Below are positions 33,798-41,231 of a stretch of 64,000 nucleotides of DNA, one piece after another. The notes under the pieces are model-generated. The model saw only the letters and a program-made list of their open reading frames with translations. It did no database searches and was not told the DNA's origin. Position 1 is the first letter of the stretch. Each line of letters starts with the position of its first letter. Source of the stretch: Tenacibaculum singaporense (GTDB taxonomy: Bacteria; Bacteroidota; Bacteroidia; Flavobacteriales; Flavobacteriaceae); the NCBI RefSeq assembly GCF_003867015.1, contig NZ_CP032548.1, positions 3,167,001-3,231,000 on the forward strand. Direction: 5' to 3'. A program made the position numbers and the translations under genes.

Positions 33798-34396
33798 TAA
33801 TTTTCTTTTTTTTCTGTTACTTTATAACTTGTTGAGTTAATTACTCTCTCAATTTCTGTTTCATTGGTTTTTGTTTTGTCAAATTCAATGATTGCATTTT
33901 CATTTTCGTAAGACGCTTTAGAATTTATAATTCCGTTGAGTTTATTCACTTCGTAATTTATATGCTCTTCACAACTCGAACAGGTCATTCCACTGATTTT
34001 AAATTCAGTTCTTTTAATATCCAATTTGTCAACTATGATTATTTGTTTTTTTGTAGTTGAATAAAAAGTTCCTGAATAGTACGGGAAAGCCAACATCATA
34101 ATTGCAAATACGGTTACAGCTCCTAAAAAAGTTTTAGATTGAGTGAATTTTGGTTTTTCATCCGTCTCACATTCACAGTCGATTTCTTTTCTATGTCTTA
34201 GTTTTTGATACCAAGCAAAACCAAGAACTAAAATTGTCAGTCCAATTAAATATAACCTAAATGGCTCAATCCAAGAAAATACTGAAGCAATCCCACTTGT
34301 TCCTGCGATAAGAGCCAAAACAGGTGTGATACAACATAAAGAAGCTGCAATTGCAGTTAATAAACCTGCTCCGATTAATTTACTTTCACTTTTCAT
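33797..34396 (-). CDS. merTP: Mercuric transport fusion protein MerTP
   Basis: 199 residues. MerT part: three TM helices, with the vicinal pair in AIAASLCCITPVLALIAG and a cytosolic ECE loop. MerP-like part: C-terminal heavy-metal-associated domain with KISGMTCSSCEEHINYEV. The fusion carries Hg(II) from periplasm into the cytoplasm, normally to the reductase MerA. No merA lies in this window, so uptake alone would be harmful unless a reductase is elsewhere or the GDCC protein traps the metal. It overlaps arsR by four bases. Confidence 0.9.
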   Translation of the reverse strand: MKSESKLIGAGLLTAIAASLCCITPVLALIAGTSGIASVFSWIEPFRLYLIGLTILVLGFAWYQKLRHRKEIDCECETDEKPKFTQSKTFLGAVTVFAIMMLAFPYYSGTFYSTTKKQIIIVDKLDIKRTEFKISGMTCSSCEEHINYEVNKLNGIINSKASYENENAIIEFDKTKTNETEIERVINSTSYKVTEKKEN

Positions 34397-34767
34397 ATCG
34401 TTTTTAAAATTTTGTTTTTATCAAGTAGCTCAAAGAATGGATTTAGTAACGTTGAATATTCAGCAGTTAGTGAGTAAAAAATCGTTTGGGCTACTCTATC
34501 GGTTTCCAATAAATTTCGGTCTTTCATTTTCCTCAAATGTTGAGAGATAGCAGAAATGTTCATTCCGAGAATATCACTTAAATCACAAACACAAAGTTTC
34601 TTTTCTTTAAAGAGTAGGTAAAGTATTTTCAATCGAACACTATTCCCTGCTAATGAAAGTCCATTTACTAAATAGTCGAAAGATTCATTTAATTCCAAAA
34701 CCGTGTCTCTACAACGACTTATTTGCTCAATATCAGCTTGTTGCCTTATACAAGAATTATTTCCCAT
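34393..34767 (-). CDS. ArsR/SmtB-family metalloregulator of the mercury cassette
   Basis: 124 residues with the winged helix core NSVRLKILYLLFKEKKLCVCDLSDILGM, in which the CVC pair in the alpha-3 region is the usual ArsR metal site, then ISQHLRKMKDRNLLETDR. It should repress the cassette and release DNA when thiophilic metal binds. An operator candidate overlaps its own promoter. The N terminus has two extra cysteines (SCIRQ and SRCRD) that may add to the site. Confidence 0.88.
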   Translation of the reverse strand: MGNNSCIRQQADIEQISRCRDTVLELNESFDYLVNGLSLAGNSVRLKILYLLFKEKKLCVCDLSDILGMNISAISQHLRKMKDRNLLETDRVAQTIFYSLTAEYSTLLNPFFELLDKNKILKTI

Positions 34768-34771
34768 AAAA

Positions 34772-34813
34772 CAAAGTTACAATTATTCATGTATTTAAGC
34801 AAATACTTAAATA
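34772..34813 (-). promoter_or_regulatory. Promoter and ArsR operator of the mercury cassette
   Basis: Minus strand TTTG (34803-34800), 20 bp, TAACTTTG (34779-34772). An inverted repeat TATTTAAG/CTTAAATA (34792-34799 and 34806-34813) covers the upstream element, a good ArsR target. The transcription start would fall at or next to the start codon at 34767, so the mRNA may be leaderless. Confidence 0.65.
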
Positions 34814-34821
34814 ATAAATCT

Positions 34822-34856
34822 AAAAAAGAGGAAGTGATTAGAACTTCCTCTTTTTT
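34822..34856. terminator. Bidirectional terminator between mercury and early genes
   Basis: AAAAAAGAGGAAGT and ACTTCCTCTTTTTT form a perfect 14-bp stem with a 7-base loop. It isolates the mercury cassette from the replication-side genes. Confidence 0.88.
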
Positions 34857-35043
34857 ATACTAAATCATATACTTCTAAAAATCTTCTTACTTCACTTGGG
34901 CGTAGCTTCTTTTTATGTTTGGCTACCTCAAAAGGTAAATGGCGTATCTCTGCGATAATCTCATTAATCGTTACACGCATTTCTCTTTCTGGTAGGTAAT
35001 AGTATTTCTCAAATAGTTTCTTTTTACTGTAAATAGCGGTCAT
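34855..35043 (-). CDS. Small basic protein, unknown
   Basis: 62 residues (MTAIYSKKKLFEKYYYLPEREMRV...), helical and basic, ending SEVRRFLEVYDLV. It ends inside the terminator stem and is 17 bp after the next gene upstream. It could be a DNA-binding early protein; no family recognised. Confidence 0.5.
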   Translation of the reverse strand: MTAIYSKKKLFEKYYYLPEREMRVTINEIIAEIRHLPFEVAKHKKKLRPSEVRRFLEVYDLV

Positions 35044-35060
35044 TGTTCGTGTGTTTACTG

Positions 35061-35678
35061 CTAATAGGCTTTCTCATAGACATACCCTGTAATGATATTG
35101 TTGCCATCATACACATATACCTTTTTGGGTTCGTGTACGTAACTGGTGCTTCCTGACATTAGAATGTAGTTTATAAGGTTTTGATTGTCTAGCTTGTAGT
35201 AGTAACGCAGGGTTACTCGAATGATAAATGTTTCAAACTGACAAAAAAATTCTTCCTCGCTTATCCTACCGTCTTCATGGTGTCTTTTCCCTCCTATATT
35301 GTCTTGATGTTCCTTAACAAAACTTAACAGCTTTTCGTAAGTGTTGGCTTGTAAGTAAGCAACATACATGGGGTCTTGTTCTTTGGTTTTGGGTGGAGCT
35401 TCCATTGTTCCTCCTTGTAATTTCAATTCGTTTTCTAACATACTTTTTAGACTCTGTGCATTTCCATAAAATCTCGTTTCATTTACATTGGTTACGTTTC
35501 TTGCGAGTATGGTAATGCCTTGTTGTTCGTCTTTGTAATTGGTATTGTGGGTGATTAGTATTGCTTCGTTAGGGTATCTCGGGTGTTTGTGAATAGTTAT
35601 TGTGGGTAAGATGTGTTCTATCACTCCTGATGTTCCTGTGATAACTATATTACCATTTGCTGATTGTTGTATTTTCAT
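35061..35678 (-). CDS. Hypothetical protein of the early region
   Basis: 205 residues, no signal or TM. N-terminal beta strands (GNIVITGTSGVIEHILPTITI), then a helical part and aromatic C terminus (FIIRVTLRYYYKLDNQNL). I recognise no family. It shares 29 bases with the small gene upstream and probably belongs to the replication-side operon. Confidence 0.5.
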   Translation of the reverse strand: MKIQQSANGNIVITGTSGVIEHILPTITIHKHPRYPNEAILITHNTNYKDEQQGITILARNVTNVNETRFYGNAQSLKSMLENELKLQGGTMEAPPKTKEQDPMYVAYLQANTYEKLLSFVKEHQDNIGGKRHHEDGRISEEEFFCQFETFIIRVTLRYYYKLDNQNLINYILMSGSTSYVHEPKKVYVYDGNNIITGYVYEKAY

Positions 35679-35796
35679 GTTCTTTTTTTAATTGTACTTC
35701 TCTTTTTGCGTTTCCTTGCGCTTTATTGCGTTTTTCTTGCGTCTTCCAATACTGCTTTTCTTCTTGGAGTTCACACCATTTCTGATAACTGTTCAT
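35650..35796 (-). CDS. Small charged protein containing phased GCG repeats
   Basis: 48 residues (MNSYQKWCELQEEKQYWKTQ...), extremely rich in Lys, Glu and Gln. The DNA contains four GCG cores at 10-11 bp spacing, so the reading frame may be secondary to a DNA function. It overlaps the following gene by 29 bases. Coding status uncertain. Confidence 0.35.
   Translation of the reverse strand: MNSYQKWCELQEEKQYWKTQEKRNKAQGNAKREVQLKKEHENTTISKW
35707..35745. repeat. Phased TTGCG repeat cluster A
   Basis: GCG cores start at 35708, 35718, 35728 and 35739, each in a TTGCG context within T-rich DNA. Spacing of 10, 10 and 11 bp puts them on one face of the helix. Confidence 0.5.
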
Positions 35797-35935
35797 TGCT
35801 TATTTTTTATCTAATTCTGATCTCCCAACGATAGACTGATTTACTGGCGAGCTTAATGGGTATTTCGGGGTTTCAGAGTTTCAGTCTCATACTACAAACC
35901 CTTTTTCTGTGTTGGTTGATGCTTTGTTCTTCTTT

Positions 35936-36244
35936 TTATGCGGTTACTATTGTCGTGATATGTTGTTTGGTTTGATTGTCAAAAAACATAAGTTTGTTGG
36001 TAGCGTTTATGTATTTTGACTTTTGAAATCGTTTGTACATGCTATTGATTAAGGTGTTGATGGTTTTATTGTTTTTACTCAAATGGTTATACCAAACAGG
36101 GTTTGCATAGGTGGTATGGCTTGTTTTATACTTTAAATGACTGTTGCCATTTTTTAAGAGGATAACCATTTTTAGCTTGCTGCATTGGGGACAGGTGATT
36201 TTGTGTCCTGTTCCGCAATGGCATCGATTTTCTTTTTTGCTCAT
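35936..36244 (-). CDS. Zinc-ribbon small protein, unknown
   Basis: 102 residues. CHCGTGHKITCPQCSK near the N terminus gives a four-cysteine zinc ribbon, followed by a basic, Asn/Lys-rich helical part. Likely a nucleic-acid binding early protein. It lies 15 bp downstream of the replication-type gene and likely shares its transcript. Confidence 0.55.
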   Translation of the reverse strand: MSKKENRCHCGTGHKITCPQCSKLKMVILLKNGNSHLKYKTSHTTYANPVWYNHLSKNNKTINTLINSMYKRFQKSKYINATNKLMFFDNQTKQHITTIVTA

Positions 36245-36259
36245 TTTTTAGATTCTGTT

Positions 36260-38086
36260 TTATTGATTATAGTGTATCATAGTGGACAATGCAGACAGAT
36301 AGCTATGTGGTAGGTTGGTTTGTACATAGGTATATAGCTGTTTTGCCGTATAATTGCCTTTTTCATATTTCTTGATGGCTGTTGTAATTTTCTTTTGATA
36401 GGTCGCTTTGCGTTTTCTTGCGTTTTGTTGCGTTTGTTGTTGCGCTTTTTCTATTGCCTTTTTTTCCTGATACTTTACATGGGTTTTCCATACTTTGTGT
36501 AGTCCGAAAAAGCCTATTTCATGGGTTTGGGTACGGGTTTTATCAAAATATAACGAGGGATACAATGCAGTTACTTGTGATTTGATAAACCACTTGCGAG
36601 CAAACTCCAGTTTCCAACGGTATTCTTTGAGTTTTTGAATTAGGGTTGTCTTTTGAGTGATGTTTGTAAATAGTTCGTTGTTTAGGTAATTGATGGCTTT
36701 TTTCCATTCGCCTACATAGACATTGTGCTGTTTCCATAGTTTTGCAGAAGTTTTGATACAATCTTGTAGTAAAATTGCCTTAAATTCTTCAGTCGTTACA
36801 TTGGCGTAGAGTTCTATTTTTTGCAAATAGTCATAACGCAATCCTTTGTAGTTGTCATACACACCGTCTGCCAGTTCTTGTGCTAGTTCTCTATCGTCTT
36901 GCAATCGAGCTAAAAAGTTATGCGTAAGCGGGCTGTTTGTGCCTTGGCTTGGTTTTTCTTGTTTTAAAAAATCAGGCAACAGGGCTTTGACTGCTTCGGA
37001 GGTTTGGCGCGGGCGAGTGGTTGTTTTCTTACTTATCACTGTGGTGTTCTTGTAGAAGCCGTCCGCAGGACATATAAATTCTTCCTTTTGAAATCCTGTG
37101 TTATGTACACAGTCTTTTATTTCTTTTTCTTTTAATAAAAAGGTTCTAGTAGTATCATTATTATCTGGTAATTCTTTCCAGTTCTCCTGTTTAAAAGATT
37201 GGTTTTCAATTCTTTTGGGTTTTGGTGGATTTCCGTCTAAAATTGTTAGAATTTCAGGGTGGAAATTAACCGTTATCGGTTTGTATTGGTTGATATATGC
37301 ATAGTTGATTAAGATGTTGGCTTCTCTAAGGCGTTTGATGTGGTTTTGCGCTGTTTTTTTGCAAATAGCAAGTCTTGGTATCTCTGCGATGGTATGTGTC
37401 GCTAATTTGCGATGGTCTATGGTTAGCTTTGGTAAGGCTTTTTTTAATACACTGGTTGGACGATTCATTTCTAAGAGATATGAATTGCGTTGTTTTAATT
37501 GGGCGATATAAAAGCCTACCAAGACATTAAATAAAAGCTCCGTGGTGTACTTGATAGTTGGTTTGCGCTTTTTTGCGATATAGTTTGCGTTTTTTTGCGC
37601 ATTGAATTTTGCTACCTCTTTGTTGTAAGTACTTGTAAATTCACTACGGTGTTTCTTTGTAAAGTCTGCAACTTGTTGGGCTAGTGTTGGAGTGTTAGGA
37701 GCTATGACCGTTTTGTTATACTCAGCTATGGCTTTGTTATATTCTACAGCTTGCTGATTATAGCTATGTACATATTGACGGTAGTTATCCATCGTGCTTT
37801 TCATAGCGCTTCTATCTAAAAAAGGATAGTTGATATAGTTGTAGTGTTTACTTATCGCTTTTTCATGCTCTTTTCCCTTTTTTAAAAGCAAATACCCGTG
37901 TTGGGTATTAAATTCCTCTACGGCTTTGTTGTATTGCGTATTGTTTAGCTTATTGCGCTGCGCATTGTCTTTAAATAGCTTGATAGCTAGTTGGGTTATC
38001 GCATCCAACGTTGTGTTTTGTAAATACTCATGTACTTTTTGATTGTACAATCCTATCGCTGTGAGCGATGTATTATTTTTTTTCAT
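36260..38086 (-). CDS. Replication-type protein with winged-helix region
   Basis: 608 residues, very rich in Lys, Asn and Gln. The N-terminal 200 residues are helical. A winged-helix-like segment is near residues 225-275 (IPRLAICKKTAQNHIKRLREANIL, with recognition-helix character), as in plasmid and phage replication proteins of Bacteroidota. The rest has no motif I recognise. Two clusters of phased GCG repeats lie in its coding sequence and others lie on both sides, which would suit an initiator binding iterons. Function as replication initiator is an inference. Confidence 0.5.
   Translation of the reverse strand: MKKNNTSLTAIGLYNQKVHEYLQNTTLDAITQLAIKLFKDNAQRNKLNNTQYNKAVEEFNTQHGYLLLKKGKEHEKAISKHYNYINYPFLDRSAMKSTMDNYRQYVHSYNQQAVEYNKAIAEYNKTVIAPNTPTLAQQVADFTKKHRSEFTSTYNKEVAKFNAQKNANYIAKKRKPTIKYTTELLFNVLVGFYIAQLKQRNSYLLEMNRPTSVLKKALPKLTIDHRKLATHTIAEIPRLAICKKTAQNHIKRLREANILINYAYINQYKPITVNFHPEILTILDGNPPKPKRIENQSFKQENWKELPDNNDTTRTFLLKEKEIKDCVHNTGFQKEEFICPADGFYKNTTVISKKTTTRPRQTSEAVKALLPDFLKQEKPSQGTNSPLTHNFLARLQDDRELAQELADGVYDNYKGLRYDYLQKIELYANVTTEEFKAILLQDCIKTSAKLWKQHNVYVGEWKKAINYLNNELFTNITQKTTLIQKLKEYRWKLEFARKWFIKSQVTALYPSLYFDKTRTQTHEIGFFGLHKVWKTHVKYQEKKAIEKAQQQTQQNARKRKATYQKKITTAIKKYEKGNYTAKQLYTYVQTNLPHSYLSALSTMIHYNQ
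36408..36446. repeat. Phased TTGCG repeat cluster B
   Basis: GCG cores start at 36410, 36420, 36430 and 36442 (spacing 10, 10, 12) within the 608-codon gene, in the same TTGCG[CT]TT context as cluster A. Confidence 0.5.
37563..37600. repeat. Phased TTGCG repeat cluster C
   Basis: GCG cores start at 37565, 37575, 37587 and 37597 (spacing 10, 12, 10), also inside the 608-codon gene. Confidence 0.45.
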
Positions 38087-38152
38087 ATCTTCGAGGTTCT
38101 TAAAAGGTTCTGCGTCCTTGCAGAATTTTTTTCTTTTTCATAGCAATTTTTT

Positions 38153-38180
38153 AAACGGTTAGTGACAGCTAACCGTTTTT
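38153..38180. terminator. Hairpin terminator upstream of the replication-type gene
   Basis: AAACGGTTAG and CTAACCGTTT form a perfect 10-bp stem with loop TGACAG, followed by T6. It ends rightward transcripts; on the minus strand an A/T-rich tail allows it to end the excisionase transcript. Confidence 0.75.
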
Positions 38181-38256
38181 TGCTTTAAAAAAGTAACCCA
38201 CAACCTGAATGTTGTGAGCTACTTACAATAAGTGCTTACTTATCGCTGTGGTGTCT

Positions 38257-38284
38257 TTGCGCTTTTTGCGTTTTTCATTGCGCT
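38257..38284. repeat. Phased TTGCG repeat cluster D, non-coding
   Basis: GCG cores at 38259, 38268 and 38280 (spacing 9 and 12), between the excisionase-like and replication-type genes. This copy is outside any gene, supporting a DNA-level role. Confidence 0.45.
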
Positions 38285-38294
38285 TTCTTTTTCA

Positions 38295-38528
38295 TTATTG
38301 CTCAAAGCTCTCTACTATCTTTTCTAAGAATTGAATTTTAGGGATATGGTATTTGCCGTCTTGAAAGATTGCTTGAATGGTGTTTTTATGGATGCGGTTT
38401 TTAACCGTGTTAGGATGTACTTTTAAATATTTTGCGCAACCATCTACGGTAAGCATCGTATCATTGGCATTAAAAATGGTTAAGGCTTTAAGGTTTACTT
38501 TTAATAAGTCTGCTTGGGTCATATTCAA
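38295..38528 (-). CDS. Excisionase-like helix-turn-helix protein
   Basis: 77 residues with the MerR-type/AlpA HTH pattern TVDGCAKYLKVHPNTVKNRIHKNTIQAIFQDGKYHIPKIQ, typical of excisionase (HTH_17) proteins. It is divergent from the repressor gene, with 157 bp between them, as in a phage immunity switch. It would bend DNA at the attachment site for excision, or activate early genes. Confidence 0.8.
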   Translation of the reverse strand: MNMTQADLLKVNLKALTIFNANDTMLTVDGCAKYLKVHPNTVKNRIHKNTIQAIFQDGKYHIPKIQFLEKIVESFEQ

Positions 38529-38594
38529 TTTTTTAAATTTTTGTGCTCTTTTTTATTTTTTGCTCACAAAAACCAATAATATATCGTTAATTGT

Positions 38595-38661
38595 TATATT
38601 TGTGGATAATTACGACGCAAAAATAAAATCAATTGTCAACTTTTAGAATAAATTGTGGACA
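38595..38661 (+). promoter_or_regulatory. Repressor promoter with repeated half-sites
   Basis: TATATTTG at 38595-38602 is a good -7 box for the repressor gene. Three related words follow: TTGTGGATAATT (38600-38611), AATTGTCAAC (38631-38640) and AATTGTGGAC (38651-38660), spaced about 20 bp apart in one orientation. They are candidate operators for autoregulation and for the divergent excisionase gene. Confidence 0.5.
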
Positions 38662-38685
38662 AAATAATTTAAAGAAATTGATAAG

Positions 38686-39399
38686 ATGTTGAAAACCAGT
38701 TCGGAAATTTTACAGGAGTTATTAGACCATTTAGGTATCAAAGCAAACCGCTTATCGGTAGAGATTGGAGACAATAGCAATTCTCGTATCTACTATGTAA
38801 GAAATGGAAGAAGTAAAATAAGTCCAAAGCTTGCCAAAGCGATTACCAATAGGTACAAAGAGATTAACTATATGTATTTACTCACAGGAGAGGGAGAGCT
38901 TGTCAACAAGGATATTATGGTGAATACCAATGGGAATGTTTTTGTGGAAAAACCTGATGGTAGTTTTAACGTAACTACACGATTGATTCCTTTTGATGCC
39001 TATTCTTCTTTTTTAGAAACGCTAGATGATGCAAATGTAATTTATGAATGGGAGGAAGTAACTTTTAATGTAGAAAAGTACGGTCGTGGTAATTACGAAG
39101 CATTTAGGACTAAAAACGATAGTATGAACGGTGGAGGAATTAATGATACCCCTAACAGAGCCTTGGTATTGGGTAGAGAACTTGGACGCCATCATTGGAT
39201 GGATGGATTCAACCCTACTTTATACGGATGGATAATTCTTTCTAAGCACAATGTTTTTCACAAGGATATTATCGGACTGGATAAAGAAAAAGGGACGATT
39301 ATTTGCCATAGTAGAAATAAAAGTCCCGAGTATTCAGATTTTGAGTTAGACCTTAATGAGGTGTATCAAATTTTTAAGGTAATTAAAAGAACGTTTTAA
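38686..39399 (+). CDS. LexA/CI-type phage repressor (HTH plus S24-like domain)
   Basis: 237 residues. The N-terminal 70 residues are an XRE-like HTH (EILQELLDHLGIKANRLSVEIG...RNGRSKISPKLAKAI). The C-terminal half has FRTKNDSMNGGGIND, in which Ser146 aligns with the S24 autocleavage serine, and ILSKHNVFHKDI, in which a lysine can serve as the base. Such repressors hold lysogeny and are destroyed during the SOS response. Gene order repressor, divergent excisionase and convergent integrase is that of a temperate phage. Confidence 0.85.
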   Translation: MLKTSSEILQELLDHLGIKANRLSVEIGDNSNSRIYYVRNGRSKISPKLAKAITNRYKEINYMYLLTGEGELVNKDIMVNTNGNVFVEKPDGSFNVTTRLIPFDAYSSFLETLDDANVIYEWEEVTFNVEKYGRGNYEAFRTKNDSMNGGGINDTPNRALVLGRELGRHHWMDGFNPTLYGWIILSKHNVFHKDIIGLDKEKGTIICHSRNKSPEYSDFELDLNEVYQIFKVIKRTF

Positions 39400-39401
39400 A
39401 C

Positions 39402-40712
39402 TTAATCAACTCTTTTTTGACTATAATATTCATTCCAGTGATTGAGTAGTTTCTCTGCATGTTCTGTTGGAGTAACTTTAATGTATGATAAAAAACTTTT
39501 TTCAGAAGAGTGTCCAGTAATTTTCATAATAGAAAGTGTAGGAAAGTTCATCTTGTATAAATTCGTTGCAAAAGACCTACGACAAGTGTGTGAGCTTACC
39601 AATTTATATTTAGGGTACATACCTACTTTTTTACGATAGATGTCTGTCTTTTCATCTTTAACCATGAGTGAACCTTTTACTTTATCAGTAAATCCAACTC
39701 GTTTACAAACTATTTTTATATACTCATTGAATTTTACATCGGTAATCATTCTAGGCATGCCTCTTTTATTAATGACTTCTTTGATTTGGTGGTGCAAAGG
39801 AATCACTACTTTAACCCCTGACGAATTTTTGGTCTTTTTAGGTTGTACAGTGATAAATTTATCATCCGTATTAATTTGGGGTAAGTTAAGAAAGTCAGAG
39901 ACTCTTAACCCTGTCCAAAGACCAATAATAGCCATATCTCTACAGTTCTCTAATTTTTCATCGTTGGAAAAATCGTGATTGAAAAGTGTATCGATTTCTT
40001 TTTCATTTAGTGCTATTGATACACTTTCTTCTTTGATAACAGAAAACTCACTTCGTTCATAATCCTTATGAACATCGTAACCAAATTCTACATCAGCTAC
40101 TTTAAGCAATTTTTTGATGTTTTTTATTAAATCTCCTGTATAGTTGACCGAGTATTTTTTGTTATCCGTGAGGTAGTGTACCAAGGCATCATAGACAACA
40201 ATATCAAACTTGTTTATTTTGATTTTTGAACGCCTGTAAGTTTCAAACTCTTTTAATCGATTGTTTGTTTTTTTATAGTGCTTTATCTTGTCTGTTGTAT
40301 AATTTCGTTTTGTAGAACGATTGATAAGGTTAGGGGCTTTGATAAGAAAATCATCGATAAAATCAGTAAGGTATTCAAATCCTTTTTTTTCTGCTGCAAC
40401 CTTTTTCTTAAAATGCTTGTCAAACTCTGTTTTTAAAAACTTTCGAGTTAGGGGTATATTATTGATTTTACAGTTATCAATCAATCGTTCCAAAAAGGTA
40501 TCATAGCGCATAATATTGGAAGTTATTTTTTTTAACTTCGCTCCACCGATTCCTTTTTTAGATTTTGGTAGTCTGTTTTCAAAATCCCAATTCTCAGGAT
40601 TTATTTTTTCGCCAGTTGAATATTTGAAAATAGCCTTTTCGCTCTTTACATAGAATTGAATAATTATCAGTGTCTCTTTTTCTGACTTAGGTTCTTTTAA
40701 ATAGAAATACAT
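39402..40712 (-). CDS. Tyrosine recombinase (integrase)
   Basis: 436 residues. Arm-binding and SAM-like core-binding domains precede a catalytic domain with IIGLWTGLRVSDFLNLPQ (first Arg), SSHTCRRSFATNLY (H-x-x-R), KITGHSSEKSFLSYIKV (His and nucleophile Tyr). It integrates the element at the tRNA-Arg 3' end. Its start lies 170 bp from the right repeat, and a TATCTTTG box (40741-40734, minus) precedes it. It converges on the repressor gene, with two bases between the stops. Confidence 0.93.
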   Translation of the reverse strand: MYFYLKEPKSEKETLIIIQFYVKSEKAIFKYSTGEKINPENWDFENRLPKSKKGIGGAKLKKITSNIMRYDTFLERLIDNCKINNIPLTRKFLKTEFDKHFKKKVAAEKKGFEYLTDFIDDFLIKAPNLINRSTKRNYTTDKIKHYKKTNNRLKEFETYRRSKIKINKFDIVVYDALVHYLTDNKKYSVNYTGDLIKNIKKLLKVADVEFGYDVHKDYERSEFSVIKEESVSIALNEKEIDTLFNHDFSNDEKLENCRDMAIIGLWTGLRVSDFLNLPQINTDDKFITVQPKKTKNSSGVKVVIPLHHQIKEVINKRGMPRMITDVKFNEYIKIVCKRVGFTDKVKGSLMVKDEKTDIYRKKVGMYPKYKLVSSHTCRRSFATNLYKMNFPTLSIMKITGHSSEKSFLSYIKVTPTEHAEKLLNHWNEYYSQKRVD

Positions 40713-40880
40713 TTTTCACTTTTTTACTTACCCCAAAGATACAATAGTGGTAAACATCGTGGTAAGAAAAAATGTATTTTTTTTATTTTTTTGAAAACAA
40801 CAAGAAATAACAAAACGCCCAAATCACTATAAAATATACAGGTTTTGAAAAAACGCGCACAAAACAAAACAACAAAATGT

Positions 40881-40902
40881 AATCCTGCCGAGGTCACAAA
40901 AA
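40881..40902. repeat. attR-type direct repeat
   Basis: Identical to 11707-11728 over 22 bases. The rest of the tRNA is absent here, so this is the copy duplicated on integration. Confidence 0.92.
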
Positions 40903-40935
40903 ACCCTGTTAGAAATCTAACAGGGTTTTATTTTT
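40901..40935 (+). terminator. Terminator after the right repeat
   Basis: AAACCCTGTTAG and CTAACAGGGTTT pair over 12 bp around AAAT, then TTATTTTT. It is probably the original tRNA-Arg terminator, displaced 29 kb from its tRNA by the insertion. Confidence 0.85.
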
Positions 40936-40975
40936 ACTATAAGTTTGTGTGTTAGCTTTCTAATATCGTTTTGTC

Positions 40976-41206
40976 TTATATATTCAACACATCCTCCAAT
41001 ACTTCGATATTAAATCCATAGGATTCTACTAGCTTAATAATCGAAATAAGGTTTATTTTTGTATCTGTTACCTCAATTCGTAGAATATTATCACAGTCTT
41101 CTAAATCAAAATTAACTATGTAATCTGGAAACTTCTTTCGAAGTTTTTTTAATAAAAATACCTCTTCTTCAATTAACGTTACAGATGTTTTAAAGACTTC
41201 TACCAT
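40976..41206 (-). CDS. Small HMA-like fold protein without CxxC
   Basis: 76 residues: VEVFKTSVTLIEEEVFLLKKLRKKFPDYIVNFDLEDCDNILRIEV, an alpha-beta pattern like ferredoxin-fold metal chaperones but without the CxxC pair. This DLEDCDNILR-type family occurs in flavobacteria with no known role. It is the first chromosomal gene right of the element. Confidence 0.6.
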   Translation of the reverse strand: MVEVFKTSVTLIEEEVFLLKKLRKKFPDYIVNFDLEDCDNILRIEVTDTKINLISIIKLVESYGFNIEVLEDVLNI

Positions 41207-41231
41207 TAAAAAGATATTAAATTTAACTATA

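Larger units (their letters stand above)
11707..40902. mobile_element. 29.2-kb integrated element, phage-like, in tRNA-Arg(ACG)
   Basis: Bounded by a 22-bp identical direct repeat (11707-11728 and 40881-40902) with a tyrosine integrase at the right end. Contents from left: toxin-immunity operon, RadC-like gene, CBASS system, a long leftward operon of phage-like small membrane proteins and lysis genes, a mercury cassette, a replication-type gene, an excisionase-like gene, a LexA/CI-type repressor and the integrase. There is no relaxase, coupling protein or type IV secretion gene, which argues against a conjugative element. There is also no terminase, portal or tail gene, which argues against a tailed prophage. 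A temperate tailless phage, or a remnant or satellite of one, fits best. Confidence 0.88.

Noticed and set aside
22242..38086. Ordinary tailed prophage
   Set aside because: No terminase, portal, major tail, tape measure or head-tail connector pattern is seen, and the proteins are small and TM-rich.
38189..38222. Second hairpin (CACAAC/GTTGTG) as a small RNA
   Set aside because: The six-bp stem is short and has no T run or promoter; it may only extend the adjacent terminator region.
35650..38284. Phased GCG repeats as a CRISPR array
   Set aside because: The units are about 10 bp with no repeat-spacer pattern and no cas genes.
11820..40712. Integrative and conjugative element
   Set aside because: No relaxase, coupling ATPase or Tra/VirB-type genes; lysis genes and an S24 repressor point to a phage origin.
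40881..40902. Second tRNA gene at the right junction
   Set aside because: Only the last part of the tRNA is repeated; no D arm or anticodon arm precedes it.
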